Shown here: positions 1 to 10,204 of the stretch, one piece after another
Numbering within the stretch: position 1 is the first letter of the stretch
Layout: each line of letters begins with the position of its first letter
From: Paenibacillus tyrphae
GTDB taxonomy: Bacteria; Bacillota; Bacilli; Paenibacillales; NBRC-103111
Direction: 5' to 3'
Length of the DNA: 64,000 nucleotides
NCBI RefSeq assembly: GCF_027925525.1
Contig: NZ_BSDJ01000001.1
Coordinates: 310,001 to 374,000, forward strand
Program-made: the position numbers and the translations under genes
Notes under the pieces: model-generated
What the model was told of the DNA's origin: nothing
Databases searched by the model: none
What the model saw: only the letters and a program-made list of their open reading frames with translations

Positions 1-2
1 TT

Positions 3-449
3 AAAGACAAATACAAAAAAGAAGTACCCAAAGGTCTGGACCTGTCCATCACCAAGCCACGCAAGCCCGAATGGCTGGCCGAAAATCTCAATAACCCGTT
101 CCGCGACTGGGACGGACGAGAGCACATCACGGCCGCCCAAGCCAAGAAAGCGATGAATCTGTACAAAAAAACACTGGCGGCCATATCGGCGTTACCGGAA
201 CAAATCCAGGGCGGCGGCATGACGGCAGCCGAGGCGGAGTCCGCGCTGGACACGCTAGTGTCCGGTTACACCGAAGCGTTCAACAAAATGGACCGAAGCA
301 GCGGCTTTATCGAAACGGTGGAGCGCGAGGAAATTTATACGGTGCTGGAAGACCTGCTCAGCGGGGTACGGCAGCAGTTGTCTGCTGCGGGAGTCGAAGT
401 GGACGTGGATAAGCTGTTCGGCACCTTCGATAAGCTGTGCGATTTTTAA
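3..449 (+). CDS. Hypothetical protein, C-terminal part (runs off left edge)
   Basis: The frame is open from the first bases of the window to a stop at 449, so the start lies upstream and only about 148 residues are visible. The visible part is charged and helix-rich, with an alanine-rich stretch followed by a proline/tryptophan motif (NPFRDWDGREH) near its beginning. An internal ATG at 153 exists, but the open frame before it makes it an unlikely start. I do not recognise the family. It converges on the hexosaminidase gene, and the hairpin at 478-518 separates the two. Confidence 0.6.
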   Translation, partial: KDKYKKEVPKGLDLSITKPRKPEWLAENLNNPFRDWDGREHITAAQAKKAMNLYKKTLAAISALPEQIQGGGMTAAEAESALDTLVSGYTEAFNKMDRSSGFIETVEREEIYTVLEDLLSGVRQQLSAAGVEVDVDKLFGTFDKLCDF

Positions 450-473
450 CATCGGTAATCTTTAACGCAGGAA

Positions 474-518
474 GTCAAAAAGGGAAGCCCCGCTATAGCA
501 GCGAGCACTTCCCTTGCT
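474..518. terminator. Hairpin terminator between convergent genes
   Basis: Arms AAGGGAAG and CTTCCCTT enclose further pairing (GCGGGG against CTCGC-type bases). On the minus strand the stem is followed by TTTTTGA, as expected for a rho-independent terminator of the hexosaminidase gene. It may also stop the plus-strand gene. Confidence 0.7.
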
Positions 519-528
519 TCATTCCGGA

Positions 529-2439
529 TTAGAAAGGATTCATCACGTGGAAAAAGACATTGGGCGACGCCATCCGGTAATAATAGCTGCACCAGCCCAC
601 GCCGCGGTTGTTGAACCGGTTGGACGAGCTGTACACGAGCCGCTCCTGCTCCAGTTCTTCGATCTGCCCGATTCTGCCCTCCACATAATCAAGCAGCCTT
701 AACGAAGCCGTGTCCAGCCGGTTGACGACCCCGCCGTAGCGGATATCGATGACTTCCCAGCCGAACGGCTTGAACATTCGCAGCCACTGGGCGCGATGGG
801 CGGCCCGCAGCTCCCGTACCGCTTCCGCAATCTCCGGCAGCACTTCCGTCGCAATGCGCCACAGCGTCCCCGTATCCTTGGCGTCGTACGCCCGCTTGAG
901 CTCGATGCCGATCTCGCTCTTCCGCTTCAGCACGCCGCACAGCTTCTCCGGCACCTCGAACAAGTAATCCAGCTCGGCTTCCTTGACACGCCGGCTGTGG
1001 ATGTCCTGTTCCACCTTCGCATAATGCGCGGACAGGTCCAGTCCTTCGATCTGCTTGTCGAACAATCCGAGCAGCACGTCCTGGTACAGCAAAAACTTCG
1101 AAGGATTGCTCTGCATCCGGTTGTTCGGCTCGGAGCCGGGCACCTCGTCCAAATCCTTGAACGTCAGGAAGGCGTCGGCCTCGATGCCGGTGCAGAACTT
1201 GACCCGCTCCGCCAGCTTCTCCTGATCCGGCTTCGCTTCCGAGTATGCGTGCTCCGCGTAGAGCTGCAGACCAAGCAGCGCCGCAAAAGGATTGCTCTCC
1301 ATGCCGTCGTCGCCCCACATGGTCGCATAGACCTCGCGGATACCTTCTCTTTTGCACACCTGCAGAGCGGCGTCGGAGGCATTTAGCGACAAGCCGTAAT
1401 TGACCCCGAACGTATTAAATACCCAGACAGCGCCGGCAAATACCAGATTGCAACCGAGCGGACGGTGCTTGGCGATGAGGTTCTCGTAGTCCTCCTGCTC
1501 CATATGGTTATAATCCCAGTAAACCATGTCCACATCTTTCGGAATGCGGCGGGCCATCTCCTCCGGAATCTGCGTATCCTTGTCATAGTAATCGCTGCCG
1601 TTCTGCGAAGCGAGCTTCAGGAACATATCGCTCCACATCATGGCTTTCAGGCCGCGGCGGCGCGTCATGTCCAGCACTTTGTCCAGATGCGCAATCATAA
1701 TCTCGAACCGGCTTGTGTAGCCGTTGCGGTCCAAATATTTGCCCCGGCCGAGCTCTTCCGCCTCGTCCATGCCGATGTGGATTTTGCGGCTGCGGAACGG
1801 GGCGCTGGCGGCCTCGATCATATTTTCGACCAACCGGTCCGTCTGCTCGTCCCCGACCAGCAGCGCGCCTTTCGTATCCTTGTAGTGCTTCACCGGCTCC
1901 CACTTCAGGAACTCTTCCAGATGCGCCAAGGTTTGGATGCTCGGGAACGCCTCGATGCCGAATTGGTCGGCGTAGTCGTCAATTTCCTTCAGCTCCGCTT
2001 GTGTGTACCGGCCGCGCATATAGCCGAAATAAGGCTCTTCACCAATTTCGTACGTATCCTCCAAATACAGCATGACGCTGTTTAATCCCATTAAAGCCAT
2101 CTTGCGAAGCATGAATTTGAAGCCGTCGAGCGTCAATACCGCATTGCGGGACAAATCGAACATCGGCCCGATCGTGTCGAACTGCTGCTGCTCCCGAAGA
2201 TGAAACGGCTCTCCATGCAGACCGTGCTGCACGAGAAGCCCAAGCCCGCGAAAGAACTGATGCTTTTGACCGTAGCGAATGTAGGCCTTTCCCTGCTCCA
2301 TACCGACTTCCAGCTCGCCGGACGACGGCTCGACCCGGACGACGATGCCGTCTTCCGCCTCAATCATCCGAAGCTCCTGCGACAATTCGCGAATTCCCGG
2401 CAATAAAACGTTTAAATTCCCTTCAAACCGCAGCTTCAT
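529..2439 (-). CDS. Beta-N-acetylhexosaminidase, glycoside hydrolase family 20
   Basis: Predicted to remove terminal GlcNAc or GalNAc residues from chitooligosaccharides or glycans by substrate-assisted catalysis. The TIM-barrel part starts near residue 95 (FDLSRNAVLTLDGFK). It carries the family Asp-Glu pair in HIGMDEAEE near residue 225 and the WSDMF strand further on. No signal peptide is visible, so it probably acts in the cytoplasm on imported sugars. I chose the ATG at 2439 (MKLRFEG), which has AGGAGAGG upstream; a TTG at 2463 would add eight residues but has poor spacing. The C-terminal 150 or so residues are helical. Members without a GH20b-like secretion signal are common in Paenibacillus. 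The chitinase at 22.5 kb could supply substrate. Confidence 0.85.
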   Translation of the reverse strand: MKLRFEGNLNVLLPGIRELSQELRMIEAEDGIVVRVEPSSGELEVGMEQGKAYIRYGQKHQFFRGLGLLVQHGLHGEPFHLREQQQFDTIGPMFDLSRNAVLTLDGFKFMLRKMALMGLNSVMLYLEDTYEIGEEPYFGYMRGRYTQAELKEIDDYADQFGIEAFPSIQTLAHLEEFLKWEPVKHYKDTKGALLVGDEQTDRLVENMIEAASAPFRSRKIHIGMDEAEELGRGKYLDRNGYTSRFEIMIAHLDKVLDMTRRRGLKAMMWSDMFLKLASQNGSDYYDKDTQIPEEMARRIPKDVDMVYWDYNHMEQEDYENLIAKHRPLGCNLVFAGAVWVFNTFGVNYGLSLNASDAALQVCKREGIREVYATMWGDDGMESNPFAALLGLQLYAEHAYSEAKPDQEKLAERVKFCTGIEADAFLTFKDLDEVPGSEPNNRMQSNPSKFLLYQDVLLGLFDKQIEGLDLSAHYAKVEQDIHSRRVKEAELDYLFEVPEKLCGVLKRKSEIGIELKRAYDAKDTGTLWRIATEVLPEIAEAVRELRAAHRAQWLRMFKPFGWEVIDIRYGGVVNRLDTASLRLLDYVEGRIGQIEELEQERLVYSSSNRFNNRGVGWCSYYYRMASPNVFFHVMNPF

Positions 2440-2513
2440 CTTCTGCTTCCTCTCCTTGGTCAAGTCTCCTATCTGCCTCTATTATAAGAGAAAGCTGCGG
2501 TTTAGGGAATGCG

Positions 2514-3374
2514 TTACAAGGATGAATCGTAGGTATAAAAGCCTCTGCCCGTTTTGCGGCCGAGCCGGCCGGCCTTGACGTATTTGCGCAGCAGGGGGCA
2601 TGGACGGTATTTGCCGTCTCCGAAGCCGTGGTGAAGAATCTCCATAATGGACAGGCACGTATCCAGCCCGATGAAATCGGCCAGCTCCAACGGTCCCATC
2701 GGATGGTTCATTCCCAGCTTCATCACCTTGTCCACCGCCTCCGGAGCCGCAACGCCTTCGTAGACGGTATAAATCGCCTCGTTGATCATCGGCATCAGGA
2801 TGCGGTTCGATACGAAGCCGGGAAAATCGTTCACCTCGACAGGCGTCTTCCCCATGCGCTCCGCCAAATCGCGGATTTGCCCGAATACCTCGTCGGAGGT
2901 TTCCAGACCCCGGATGATTTCGACCAATGGCATCACCGGAACCGGATTCATGAAGTGCATGCCGATCACCTGCGAAGGCCGTCCCGTCACGGCGGCGATC
3001 TCCGTAATCGGGAGCGAGGACGTATTGGTCGCTAGGATCGTATGCGGCCGGCACAGGTCGTCCAATCGCTTGAACAGCGTCGTTTTATGCTCCATGCTTT
3101 CAATAATCGCTTCAATGACCAGATCGGCCTGAGCCGCTCGATCCAGTTGAGCACAAGGAAGAATCCGCGCCATAATGCTTGTTTTCTCTTCCTCGGCAAG
3201 CTTTCCTTTCTCTACGCTCCGGCCAAGACTTTTCGTCAGCCGGGCGATGCCCTGATGAAGGGACACTTCGGCAATATCGTGCAGCAGAACGTTCAAGCCT
3301 GACGCTGCGGCGACCTGGGCAATGCCGCTGCCCATCTGTCCTGCGCCAATGACCATAACCGTCTGGATAGCCAT
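2514..3374 (-). CDS. hbd: 3-hydroxybutyryl-CoA dehydrogenase
   Basis: NAD(P)-dependent oxidation of (S)-3-hydroxybutyryl-CoA to acetoacetyl-CoA. The N-terminus has the Rossmann motif [11 protein letters not shown], and the middle has the catalytic His in [11 protein letters not shown] with the downstream [12 protein letters not shown]-like stretch ([15 protein letters not shown]). The C-terminal dimer domain contains [18 protein letters not shown]. At 286 aa it is normal length. The ATG at 3374 follows GGAGGTG at good spacing. It is last in a minus-strand run with icmF and the E2 remnant, so it probably handles C4 acyl-CoA produced there. Confidence 0.93.
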   Translation of the reverse strand: MAIQTVMVIGAGQMGSGIAQVAAASGLNVLLHDIAEVSLHQGIARLTKSLGRSVEKGKLAEEEKTSIMARILPCAQLDRAAQADLVIEAIIESMEHKTTLFKRLDDLCRPHTILATNTSSLPITEIAAVTGRPSQVIGMHFMNPVPVMPLVEIIRGLETSDEVFGQIRDLAERMGKTPVEVNDFPGFVSNRILMPMINEAIYTVYEGVAAPEAVDKVMKLGMNHPMGPLELADFIGLDTCLSIMEILHHGFGDGKYRPCPLLRKYVKAGRLGRKTGRGFYTYDSSL

Positions 3375-3418
3375 GCTCTACACCTCCGATTCTTCTTTTA
3401 AAGAGTAATATATTTCCA

Positions 3419-3688
3419 TTATATATCATTTATGTCATTCAATAAATCAGGCTGTCCGAATCGCAGCATTCCAGACGCCGGCTTGACCTGCTGCATGAAT
3501 TTGCCGCAGATGATGCCGTCCAGGATGCGATGGTCGAGCGATAGACATAGATTCGCAACGAATCTCACCGCGATCATCTTACCGACAACGACGGGACGGC
3601 TCACGATAGATTCGAACGTCATCAGAGCCGCCCGCGGATAGTTGATGATCGGACACGTCAGATCCCTGCCGCTCCCCGTAGCGATCAC
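3419..3688 (-). pseudogene. C-terminal remnant of a 2-oxoacid dehydrogenase E2 acyltransferase
   Basis: The 89-residue frame reads like the last third of an E2 catalytic domain: CPIINYPRAAL, then RPVVVGKMIAVR, then the active-site loop LSLDHRILDG, then a C-terminal helix. Full E2 proteins are about 400 aa or more; no lipoyl domain, peripheral-subunit-binding domain or front half of the catalytic domain is present. The possible GTG start overlaps the icmF stop (GTGA), so it could be translated by coupling. It sits between icmF and hbd with the same orientation. Most likely a relic of a deletion that removed a branched-chain dehydrogenase gene; a short functional protein is less likely but not excluded. 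Confidence 0.7.
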
Positions 3689-6600
3689 ATATTCCGGCGG
3701 TACTGCCCGCCTACTCGGTAAAGCGCATGTGTAATTTGCCCCAAGCTGGCGGTTTTGACGGTTTCCATCAGCTCGGCAAAAATGTTGCCCCCGTCCAAAG
3801 CTGTCTGCTGGAGTCTCGCCAAGGCGGCCGGAGCCTCGTCTTGATGCTTCGCTTGAAAAGCGCGCAGATTGGCAATCTGCTGCTCCTTCTCCTCCGTCGT
3901 GGCACGGGCCATCGGAATTGGCAGATCGTCCGTCGGCGGGTTCGGATTCTGGAAGGTGTTTACGCCGATGATCGGGAGCTCGCCGTTGTGCTTTTTCGTC
4001 TCGTACAGAATCGACTCATCCTGAATTTTTCCGCGCTGGTACTGCGATTCCATCGCCCCGAGCACGCCGCCCCGGTCGCTGATGCGCTCCAGCTCAAGCA
4101 GGACGACTTCCTCCACCAGATCCGTCAGCTCTTCGATCACGAAGGAGCCTTGGAGCATATTTTCGCTTTTGGCGAGTCCGAGTTCTTTCGTGATGATTAA
4201 TTGAATGGCCATGGCCCGGCGCACCGAATCCTCCGTCGGCGTCGTGATCGCCTCGTCGTAGGAGTTCGTATGCAGCGAATTGCAGTTGTCCATGATCGCA
4301 AGCAGCGCCTGCAGGGTCGTGCGGATATCGTTAAAATCGATTTCCTGCGCATGCAGCGACCTGCCCGAGGTTTGGACGTGGTACTTCAGCTTCTGGCTGC
4401 GCTCGTTCGCCTTGTATTTCTCCCGCATTACTGTGGCCCAGATCCGCCTGGCCACCCGGCCGATCACGGTATATTCGGGATCGAGCCCGTTGCTGAAAAA
4501 GAATGACAGGTTCGGCGCAAAATCGTCGATGTGCATGCCCCGGGACAAGTAGTATTCGACATACGTGAACCCGTTCGCCAAGGTGAAGGCGAGCTGCGAG
4601 ATCGGATTCGCCCCGGCCTCCGCAATATGGTAGCCGGAGATCGATACGGAGTAATAATTCCGCACCTCGTGATCGATAAAATATTGCTGGATATCGCCCA
4701 TCATCCGCAGCGCGAATTCGGTGGAAAAGATGCACGTATTCTGCCCCTGGTCCTCCTTCAAAATATCCGCCTGCACGGTTCCACGAACCTGCTTCAGCGC
4801 TTCCTTGACGAGCTGCTGCCTTTCCTCGCCGGACGGCTCCCTCCCTTGCTGCTGACGGAATTGGTCCACTCGGCCGTCGATCGCCGTATTCATGAACATC
4901 GCCAGAATGATGGCCGCCGGACCGTTGATCGTCATCGAGACCGAGGTCAGCGGATGACATAAATCGAAGCCGGCGTACAGCTTCTTCATATCGTCCAAGG
5001 TGCAGATGCTGACGCCGCTCTCCCCGATTTTGCCATAAATATCGGGCCGGTAGTCGGGGTCCTCGCCGTACAGCGTGACCGAATCGAAGGCGGTGCTGAG
5101 TCGTTTGGCCGGATCGTTTTTCGACAAGTAATGGAACCGGAGGTTCGTCCGCTCCGGGGTTCCCTCGCCCGCGAATTGACGCTTCGGGTCCTCCTCCGTC
5201 CGTTTAAAAGGAAACACACCGGCCGTGTAAGGGAACGTTCCCGGGACATTCTCGCGGTACTGCCAGCTTACCAGATCGCCCCAGTCGTGGAAGCCGGGCA
5301 AGCATACCTTGGGAATCTTCAGCCCGGACAAGCTTGTGGTCGCAAGCTCGGTGACGATCTCTTTGCCCCGGACCTTGGTGACCAGTTGCGTGCCGGCATA
5401 GCGGCTGCGCAACTCCGGCCAGCGGGCCAAGAGAGTCCGGGTCTCCGGATGCAGACGCTGCTCGTACTTCTCTTTCAGCTCCTGCAGCATGGCGATGCTG
5501 TCCTCCGACGCACGCTCCCGCTTCAGCGCTTGCATCGTTCCTTCGATTTGGTAGCAGGCGCGCGCAAATTCCGCTTCCTTGTCGACGAAAGCCTTGTAGC
5601 TGCGGACGGTCTGCACGATCTCCCCCAAGTACCGGATCCGGTCTCCGGGAATGATGACCTGCTTCTTGAAGCTTTTCTCCTCTGAAAAATCCGGAACCGG
5701 CCAGCAGCCGCCGCATTTGCGGTTCATCTCGGAGATAAGCGCCGTAAACAGCCTGTTGACCCCGGCATCGTTAAACTGGCTCGCGATTGTCCCGTACACC
5801 GGCATCGTGTCGTAGGGCTGCTCGAACCATCCGCGGCTTCGCTGCACCTGCTTTTTCACCTCGCGCAGCGCATCCTCCGAGCCCCTTCGCTCAAACTTAT
5901 TGATCGCGACCAAATCGGCGTAATCGAGCATCTCGATTTTCTCCAGCTGTGAAGGCGCGCCGAATTCGCTGGTCATGACATACAGCGTCACATCGGAGAT
6001 TTCCGTAATCTGGTAGTCCCCTTGACCGATCCCGCTCGTTTCCACCAGAATCCAATCGAAGCCCGCCGCCTTAACCACCGCCAACGCTTCGCGGATCGCC
6101 TGCGACAGCTCCTTGCCCGAATTGCGCGTCGCCAAGCTCCGCATATAGACACGGTCCGAATGCACCGCATTCATGCGGATACGGTCTCCCAGCAAAGCGC
6201 CGCCCGTCCGTTGCTTGGTCGGGTCGATGGACAGAATGGCGACGCTCTTGTCGGGATAATGCCGCAGGAAACGGCGGACCAGTTCGTCCGTGAGTGAGCT
6301 TTTTCCCGCACCGCCCGTACCGGTGATGCCGACGACAGGAGCGTCGGACGGCCATTCCTTCATTTGCTCGAACGCGGCATGCAGCCCGGAGCCCGAAGGA
6401 ACAGCCCCGCTGCTCAAGCTCTCGGCGGCCGTGATGCTTTGCGCGATCGCGCGGTGATTCCCCTGCTTCAACTCCTCAAGATCAGGCACGTAGCCCGCAA
6501 CCGTCGAAAAATCGCATTCCTCCAGCATCACATTGATCATGCCTTGCAGCCCCAGCTTTCTTCCATCCTCCGGCGAGAAAATGCGGGCAACGCCACAGTC

Positions 6601-6942
6601 GTGCAGCCGCTTCATTTCGGAAGGGATGATGACGCCGCCTCCGCCCCCGTATACCCGGATATGGCTTGCGCCCCTCTCCTTCAACAGATCGATCACGTAC
6701 TGGAAATATTCGACGTGCCCGCCTTGGTAGGAAGAAATGGCGATGCCCTGCACATCCTCCTGGATCGCCGCCTGCACAACCTCGTTTACGGAACGGTTGT
6801 GGCCCAGATGAATGACCTCCGCTCCGCTGGCCTGCAATATCCGGCGCATCACGTTAATGGAGACGTCATGACCGTCAAACAATGCGGAAGCGGTAACAAA
6901 CCTGGCCTTGTGCTTTGTTCGATATACACGCGCAGTTTCCAA
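3685..6942 (-). CDS. icmF: IcmF, fused isobutyryl-CoA mutase with G-protein chaperone
   Basis: Adenosylcobalamin-dependent interconversion of isobutyryl-CoA and n-butyryl-CoA. All parts of the fusion are visible in order. First is the B12-binding domain ([16 protein letters not shown], then [11 protein letters not shown] and a glycine-rich strand). Next is the MeaB-like GTPase (P-loop [22 protein letters not shown], and NKFE for base recognition). After a linker comes the mutase barrel ([12 protein letters not shown], later [12 protein letters not shown]). The FPYTAGVF stretch resembles isobutyryl-CoA rather than methylmalonyl-CoA mutases. Length of 1085 aa is typical. The start is TTG at 6942 with AGGAGA eight bases upstream. 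First gene of the run that continues to hbd. Confidence 0.95.
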   Translation of the reverse strand: METARVYRTKHKARFVTASALFDGHDVSINVMRRILQASGAEVIHLGHNRSVNEVVQAAIQEDVQGIAISSYQGGHVEYFQYVIDLLKERGASHIRVYGGGGGVIIPSEMKRLHDCGVARIFSPEDGRKLGLQGMINVMLEECDFSTVAGYVPDLEELKQGNHRAIAQSITAAESLSSGAVPSGSGLHAAFEQMKEWPSDAPVVGITGTGGAGKSSLTDELVRRFLRHYPDKSVAILSIDPTKQRTGGALLGDRIRMNAVHSDRVYMRSLATRNSGKELSQAIREALAVVKAAGFDWILVETSGIGQGDYQITEISDVTLYVMTSEFGAPSQLEKIEMLDYADLVAINKFERRGSEDALREVKKQVQRSRGWFEQPYDTMPVYGTIASQFNDAGVNRLFTALISEMNRKCGGCWPVPDFSEEKSFKKQVIIPGDRIRYLGEIVQTVRSYKAFVDKEAEFARACYQIEGTMQALKRERASEDSIAMLQELKEKYEQRLHPETRTLLARWPELRSRYAGTQLVTKVRGKEIVTELATTSLSGLKIPKVCLPGFHDWGDLVSWQYRENVPGTFPYTAGVFPFKRTEEDPKRQFAGEGTPERTNLRFHYLSKNDPAKRLSTAFDSVTLYGEDPDYRPDIYGKIGESGVSICTLDDMKKLYAGFDLCHPLTSVSMTINGPAAIILAMFMNTAIDGRVDQFRQQQGREPSGEERQQLVKEALKQVRGTVQADILKEDQGQNTCIFSTEFALRMMGDIQQYFIDHEVRNYYSVSISGYHIAEAGANPISQLAFTLANGFTYVEYYLSRGMHIDDFAPNLSFFFSNGLDPEYTVIGRVARRIWATVMREKYKANERSQKLKYHVQTSGRSLHAQEIDFNDIRTTLQALLAIMDNCNSLHTNSYDEAITTPTEDSVRRAMAIQLIITKELGLAKSENMLQGSFVIEELTDLVEEVVLLELERISDRGGVLGAMESQYQRGKIQDESILYETKKHNGELPIIGVNTFQNPNPPTDDLPIPMARATTEEKEQQIANLRAFQAKHQDEAPAALARLQQTALDGGNIFAELMETVKTASLGQITHALYRVGGQYRRNM

Positions 6943-7190
6943 AACAGTCTCTCCTCACAGCGAAAAATCGAAGCACATAACCGGAAAACGAATCCGGATG
7001 CATACATGACATAAGATGTAAGTTTGATTGCAGGCAGCAGGCAGCATGTGCCCGCTCCGCTCCGGAACGATCAAAACTCTCTGATTGTTTTTACCTATAA
7101 AAATTATTTTCATTATATATTAGACCAATAGAACTGATTGCTATATCATGAATTCATCCTAAATACCGTAATTAAAGGAGGAACGATCCT

Positions 7191-7751
7191 ATGTCTGTTT
7201 ATGATTTCAAGGTAAACTCAATGGATGGCAAGCCAGTTGATTTGTCTATTTACCGTGGAAAAGTTCTCCTTATTGTCAACACGGCGAGCAAGTGCAGTTA
7301 TTCTCGGCAATTCGCGGGTCTTCAAGAACTTTACGAAAGCTACCATCAAGAAGGGTTCGAAATTCTCGGATTTCCTTGCAACCAATTCAACGACAAAGAG
7401 CCGGGCAGCAGCTCGGAAATAAAAGAATACTGCAAAAGCAGCTTTGGAGTGGCGTTTCCTTTGTTTGAAAAAATAGAAGTCAGAGGGCCGTCCGCTCATC
7501 CTTTATTTGAATATCTGACGCAGCAAGCCCCTTTTCAAGGCTTCGATATCCATACCCCGAACGGCCAGTGGATGCAGGATTTTGTGCAGCAAAAGTATCC
7601 GGAAATCTACGCCGGCGACGGCATCAAGTGGAATTTCTCGAAGTTTCTGATTGATCGTAACGGTCAGATCTGCGCCAGATACGAAACGACGACGGAACCG
7701 TCCGAAATCGAATCCGTTGTTCAATCCCTGCTTTCGGCAGAGCCGGTCTAG
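7191..7751 (+). CDS. Glutathione peroxidase-family thiol peroxidase
   Basis: Reduces hydrogen peroxide and lipid hydroperoxides; in Bacillota the reductant is normally thioredoxin or bacillithiol rather than glutathione. The peroxidatic Cys lies in NTASKCSYSRQ, the usual Gln and second Cys in FPCNQF, and the Trp-Asn pair in KWNFSKFLI, so the catalytic tetrad is intact. The sequence after the first Cys (SYSRQ) differs from the common GFTPQ. Length of 186 aa is slightly longer than usual (about 160). ATG at 7191 follows AAAGGAGGAACG. It stands alone on the plus strand between two minus-strand acyl-CoA gene runs and may protect against peroxide formed by acyl-CoA oxidation. Confidence 0.92.
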   Translation: MSVYDFKVNSMDGKPVDLSIYRGKVLLIVNTASKCSYSRQFAGLQELYESYHQEGFEILGFPCNQFNDKEPGSSSEIKEYCKSSFGVAFPLFEKIEVRGPSAHPLFEYLTQQAPFQGFDIHTPNGQWMQDFVQQKYPEIYAGDGIKWNFSKFLIDRNGQICARYETTTEPSEIESVVQSLLSAEPV

Positions 7752-7783
7752 GAACTTTATTTTTACCAGACAACTTCCGCCGC

Positions 7784-8914
7784 TTACGACTTCAACAGCT
7801 CGTTGGAAATGACGATCCGGTGAATCTGGTTGGTCCCCTCGTAAATTTGCGTCACCTTCGCATCGCGGAACAATCGCTCCAACGGATGCTCGTTCGTCCA
7901 TCCGCTGCCGCCAAGCAGTTGCAGCGCATCCGTCGTTACTGACATCGCGGTATCGCTGGCGAACATTTTGGCCATAGAAGCTTCCTTTGTACAAGGCTTG
8001 CCATTCTGCCGCAGCCAGGCAGCCCGGTATACGAGCAGGCTTGCGGCTTCGACCCGGGCCGCCAGCTCCGTCAGCACGGGCTCCATCGCACGCTGCCGCT
8101 CTTTCGCATACCGCGCTTTCACCAAAAGCTCGGTATGCTCCAAGGCGGCTCTGGCAATCCCGAGCGCCTGTGCGCCGATGCCGATCCTTCCCCCGTCCAG
8201 AATCGACTTGGCCAAGACGAACCCCTGTCCTTCCTGCCCCAGCCGCTGTGCGGCGGGAAGACGGACCTGGTCAAAGGTCAGCTCACACGTATTGGAGCCG
8301 CGCAGCCCCATCTTCTTTTCCTTTTTCTCTATGCGGAAACCGGGCGAAGCTTTTTCGACAATAAAGGCACTAACCCCGGAGGCCCCCTGTCCCGGGCCGG
8401 TCGCGGCAAAAACGATATACACGTCCGCTTCGCCCGCGTTCGTAATGAACACCTTCGATCCGTTCAGGATATAGTCTGTCCCGTCCCAAACGGCGGACGT
8501 CCTGATCCTGGCCGCATCAGAGCCGGCATGCGACTCCGTCAGGGCGAACGCCCCGAGCCATTCCCCCGAGGCCAATCTTGGAAGGTATTTCGCTTTTTGC
8601 TCCTCCGTCCCGTAATACAATATAGGCAAGGTCGCTACCGAAGTGTGGACGGACAGAATAACGCCAACGGTGGCACTCGCTTTGGATATTTCCTCGATGG
8701 CGATCATATATGAAACCAAATCCGCGCCGCTTCCGCCCCATTCCCGGGGAATCGGCAGCCCCAGAAGGCCGCAGCCGCCCATTTCGTTGAAGAGCGCACG
8801 CGGAAAAGCGTCGGACTCCTCCATGGCTGGGACGGACGGAGCGATCCGGCTAACGGCGTATTCGCGCACCTTGCTCCGGAAGCGCTCTTGTTCGTCCGTG
8901 AAGCACAGCTCCAT
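7784..8914 (-). CDS. Acyl-CoA dehydrogenase, short-chain type
   Basis: FAD-dependent alpha,beta-desaturation of acyl-CoA, passing electrons to electron transfer flavoprotein. The FAD/acyl-CoA stretch AFALTESHAGSDAARI and the C-terminal catalytic Glu in IYEGTNQIHR are both present. Compared with the family, the segment around YAKERQRAMEP is unusual: the common QFGKPI motif is missing and a short extra stretch (TELLVKAR) lies just before it, so the local helix may be shifted. Total length (376 aa) is normal. The ATG at 8914 has AAGGAGGGG upstream, and that site overlaps the thiolase stop codon, so the two are cotranscribed. Likely butyryl- or isobutyryl-CoA dehydrogenase in this context. Confidence 0.9.
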   Translation of the reverse strand: MELCFTDEQERFRSKVREYAVSRIAPSVPAMEESDAFPRALFNEMGGCGLLGLPIPREWGGSGADLVSYMIAIEEISKASATVGVILSVHTSVATLPILYYGTEEQKAKYLPRLASGEWLGAFALTESHAGSDAARIRTSAVWDGTDYILNGSKVFITNAGEADVYIVFAATGPGQGASGVSAFIVEKASPGFRIEKKEKKMGLRGSNTCELTFDQVRLPAAQRLGQEGQGFVLAKSILDGGRIGIGAQALGIARAALEHTELLVKARYAKERQRAMEPVLTELAARVEAASLLVYRAAWLRQNGKPCTKEASMAKMFASDTAMSVTTDALQLLGGSGWTNEHPLERLFRDAKVTQIYEGTNQIHRIVISNELLKS

Positions 8915-8930
8915 CAGCCGTCACCCCTCC

Positions 8931-10109
8931 TTATTCGTCCACCCGAAGCAAAATCGCATCCCCTTGTCCGCCTCCGCTGCAAATGGCCGCGATTCCGAGC
9001 CCGCCCCCACGGCGTCTCAGCGCATGGATCAAGGTCAGAACGATCCTTGCCCCACTGGCCCCGATCGGATGCCCAAGTGCGATCGCGCCGCCGTTAATGT
9101 TGACCTTCTCCTCGTCCCAGCCGACGAGGCCGCCGCTGGCAAGAACGACCGCTGCGAACGCTTCGTTGACTTCGAACAAGTCAATCTCCCGTAAGGATTT
9201 TCCTGTTTTTTGCAGCAGCTTTTGAATGACGAGCCCGGGCGTTATCGTATAATAAGGCGCTTCGGCGGCAACGGCCGTGTGCCCGATAATGGACGCAAGC
9301 GGCGAGTAGCGCTCGCGGACCGCTTTTTCCTCGGACATCACCACTAGCGCGGCAGCGCCGTCGCTAATGCCCGAAGCATTGCCAGCGGTCACGGTGCCTC
9401 CCTGCACAAAGGCAGACGACAGCTTGGCGAGCTTCTCCGCACTCGTATCGGCGCGCGGGGCTTCATCCGTATCGACATCCGCGTAAGAGCCCGCCCCGCA
9501 AGCGACGGGCACGATCTCGTCCTTGAACAGCCCTTGCCGGATGGCCTCTATGGCACGTTTATGGCTCCGCAGCGCCCATTCGTCCTGAAGCTGGCGGCTG
9601 ATGCCTTTCTCGGTAACGATTCTTTCGGCGTACTCTCCCATATGGACATGCTGAAAAGCACAGTGCAGCCCGTCTCGCAGCATCAGGTCCGTCACTTTCT
9701 TGTCCCCAAGGCGGCAGCCCCAGCGCGCATCCGCCGCCACATACGGCGCGTTGCTCATGCTTTCCATCCCGCCGGCTACGATCGTTTCGGCATCGCCGGC
9801 CCGGATGATTTGGTCAGCCAGCGTAATGCTGCGCATGCCGGAGGCGCATACCTTGTTGACCGTCTCCGTCTGCACGTTCCAGTCCAATCCGGCCAACCGC
9901 GCCGCCTGACGCGATGGGATTTGTCCGGCGCCGCCCTGCAGCACCATACCCATAATGACCTCATCGACTTCGGAGGGAGCCACCTTTGCTCTGTCCAAAG
10001 CCCCTTCGATGGCGATGCCACCGAGCTCGACGGCCTGCTTACTTTTCAAGGCGCCGCCGAATTTCCCGAAAGCCGTGCGGGCTCCCCCGACAATCACCGA
10101 TTCTCTCAT
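8931..10109 (-). CDS. Acetyl-CoA acetyltransferase (thiolase)
   Basis: Cleaves acetoacetyl-CoA with CoA to two acetyl-CoA, or runs in reverse. All three thiolase signatures are seen: the acyl-enzyme Cys in [11 protein letters not shown], the His in [17 protein letters not shown], and the C-terminal acid/base Cys in [11 protein letters not shown]. At 392 aa it is full length. Start ATG at 10109. It lies between two acyl-CoA dehydrogenase genes on the minus strand, and with hbd it would complete C4 acyl-CoA breakdown except for the missing enoyl-CoA hydratase. Confidence 0.95.
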   Translation of the reverse strand: MRESVIVGGARTAFGKFGGALKSKQAVELGGIAIEGALDRAKVAPSEVDEVIMGMVLQGGAGQIPSRQAARLAGLDWNVQTETVNKVCASGMRSITLADQIIRAGDAETIVAGGMESMSNAPYVAADARWGCRLGDKKVTDLMLRDGLHCAFQHVHMGEYAERIVTEKGISRQLQDEWALRSHKRAIEAIRQGLFKDEIVPVACGAGSYADVDTDEAPRADTSAEKLAKLSSAFVQGGTVTAGNASGISDGAAALVVMSEEKAVRERYSPLASIIGHTAVAAEAPYYTITPGLVIQKLLQKTGKSLREIDLFEVNEAFAAVVLASGGLVGWDEEKVNINGGAIALGHPIGASGARIVLTLIHALRRRGGGLGIAAICSGGGQGDAILLRVDE

Positions 10110-10204
10110 CGCTTCTCCTTCCGGGCTTTCCGCAAGAAAGCCGCGTGATCATAAGAAATGGCTGCTCGTTAGCTTCACTCTTCCTGCCTTCCAGCTTCAA
10201 AAGG

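Noticed and set aside
1465-2085. 206-codon plus-strand frame opposite the hexosaminidase
   Set aside because: Antisense shadow of a well-supported gene, no ribosome site or family features.
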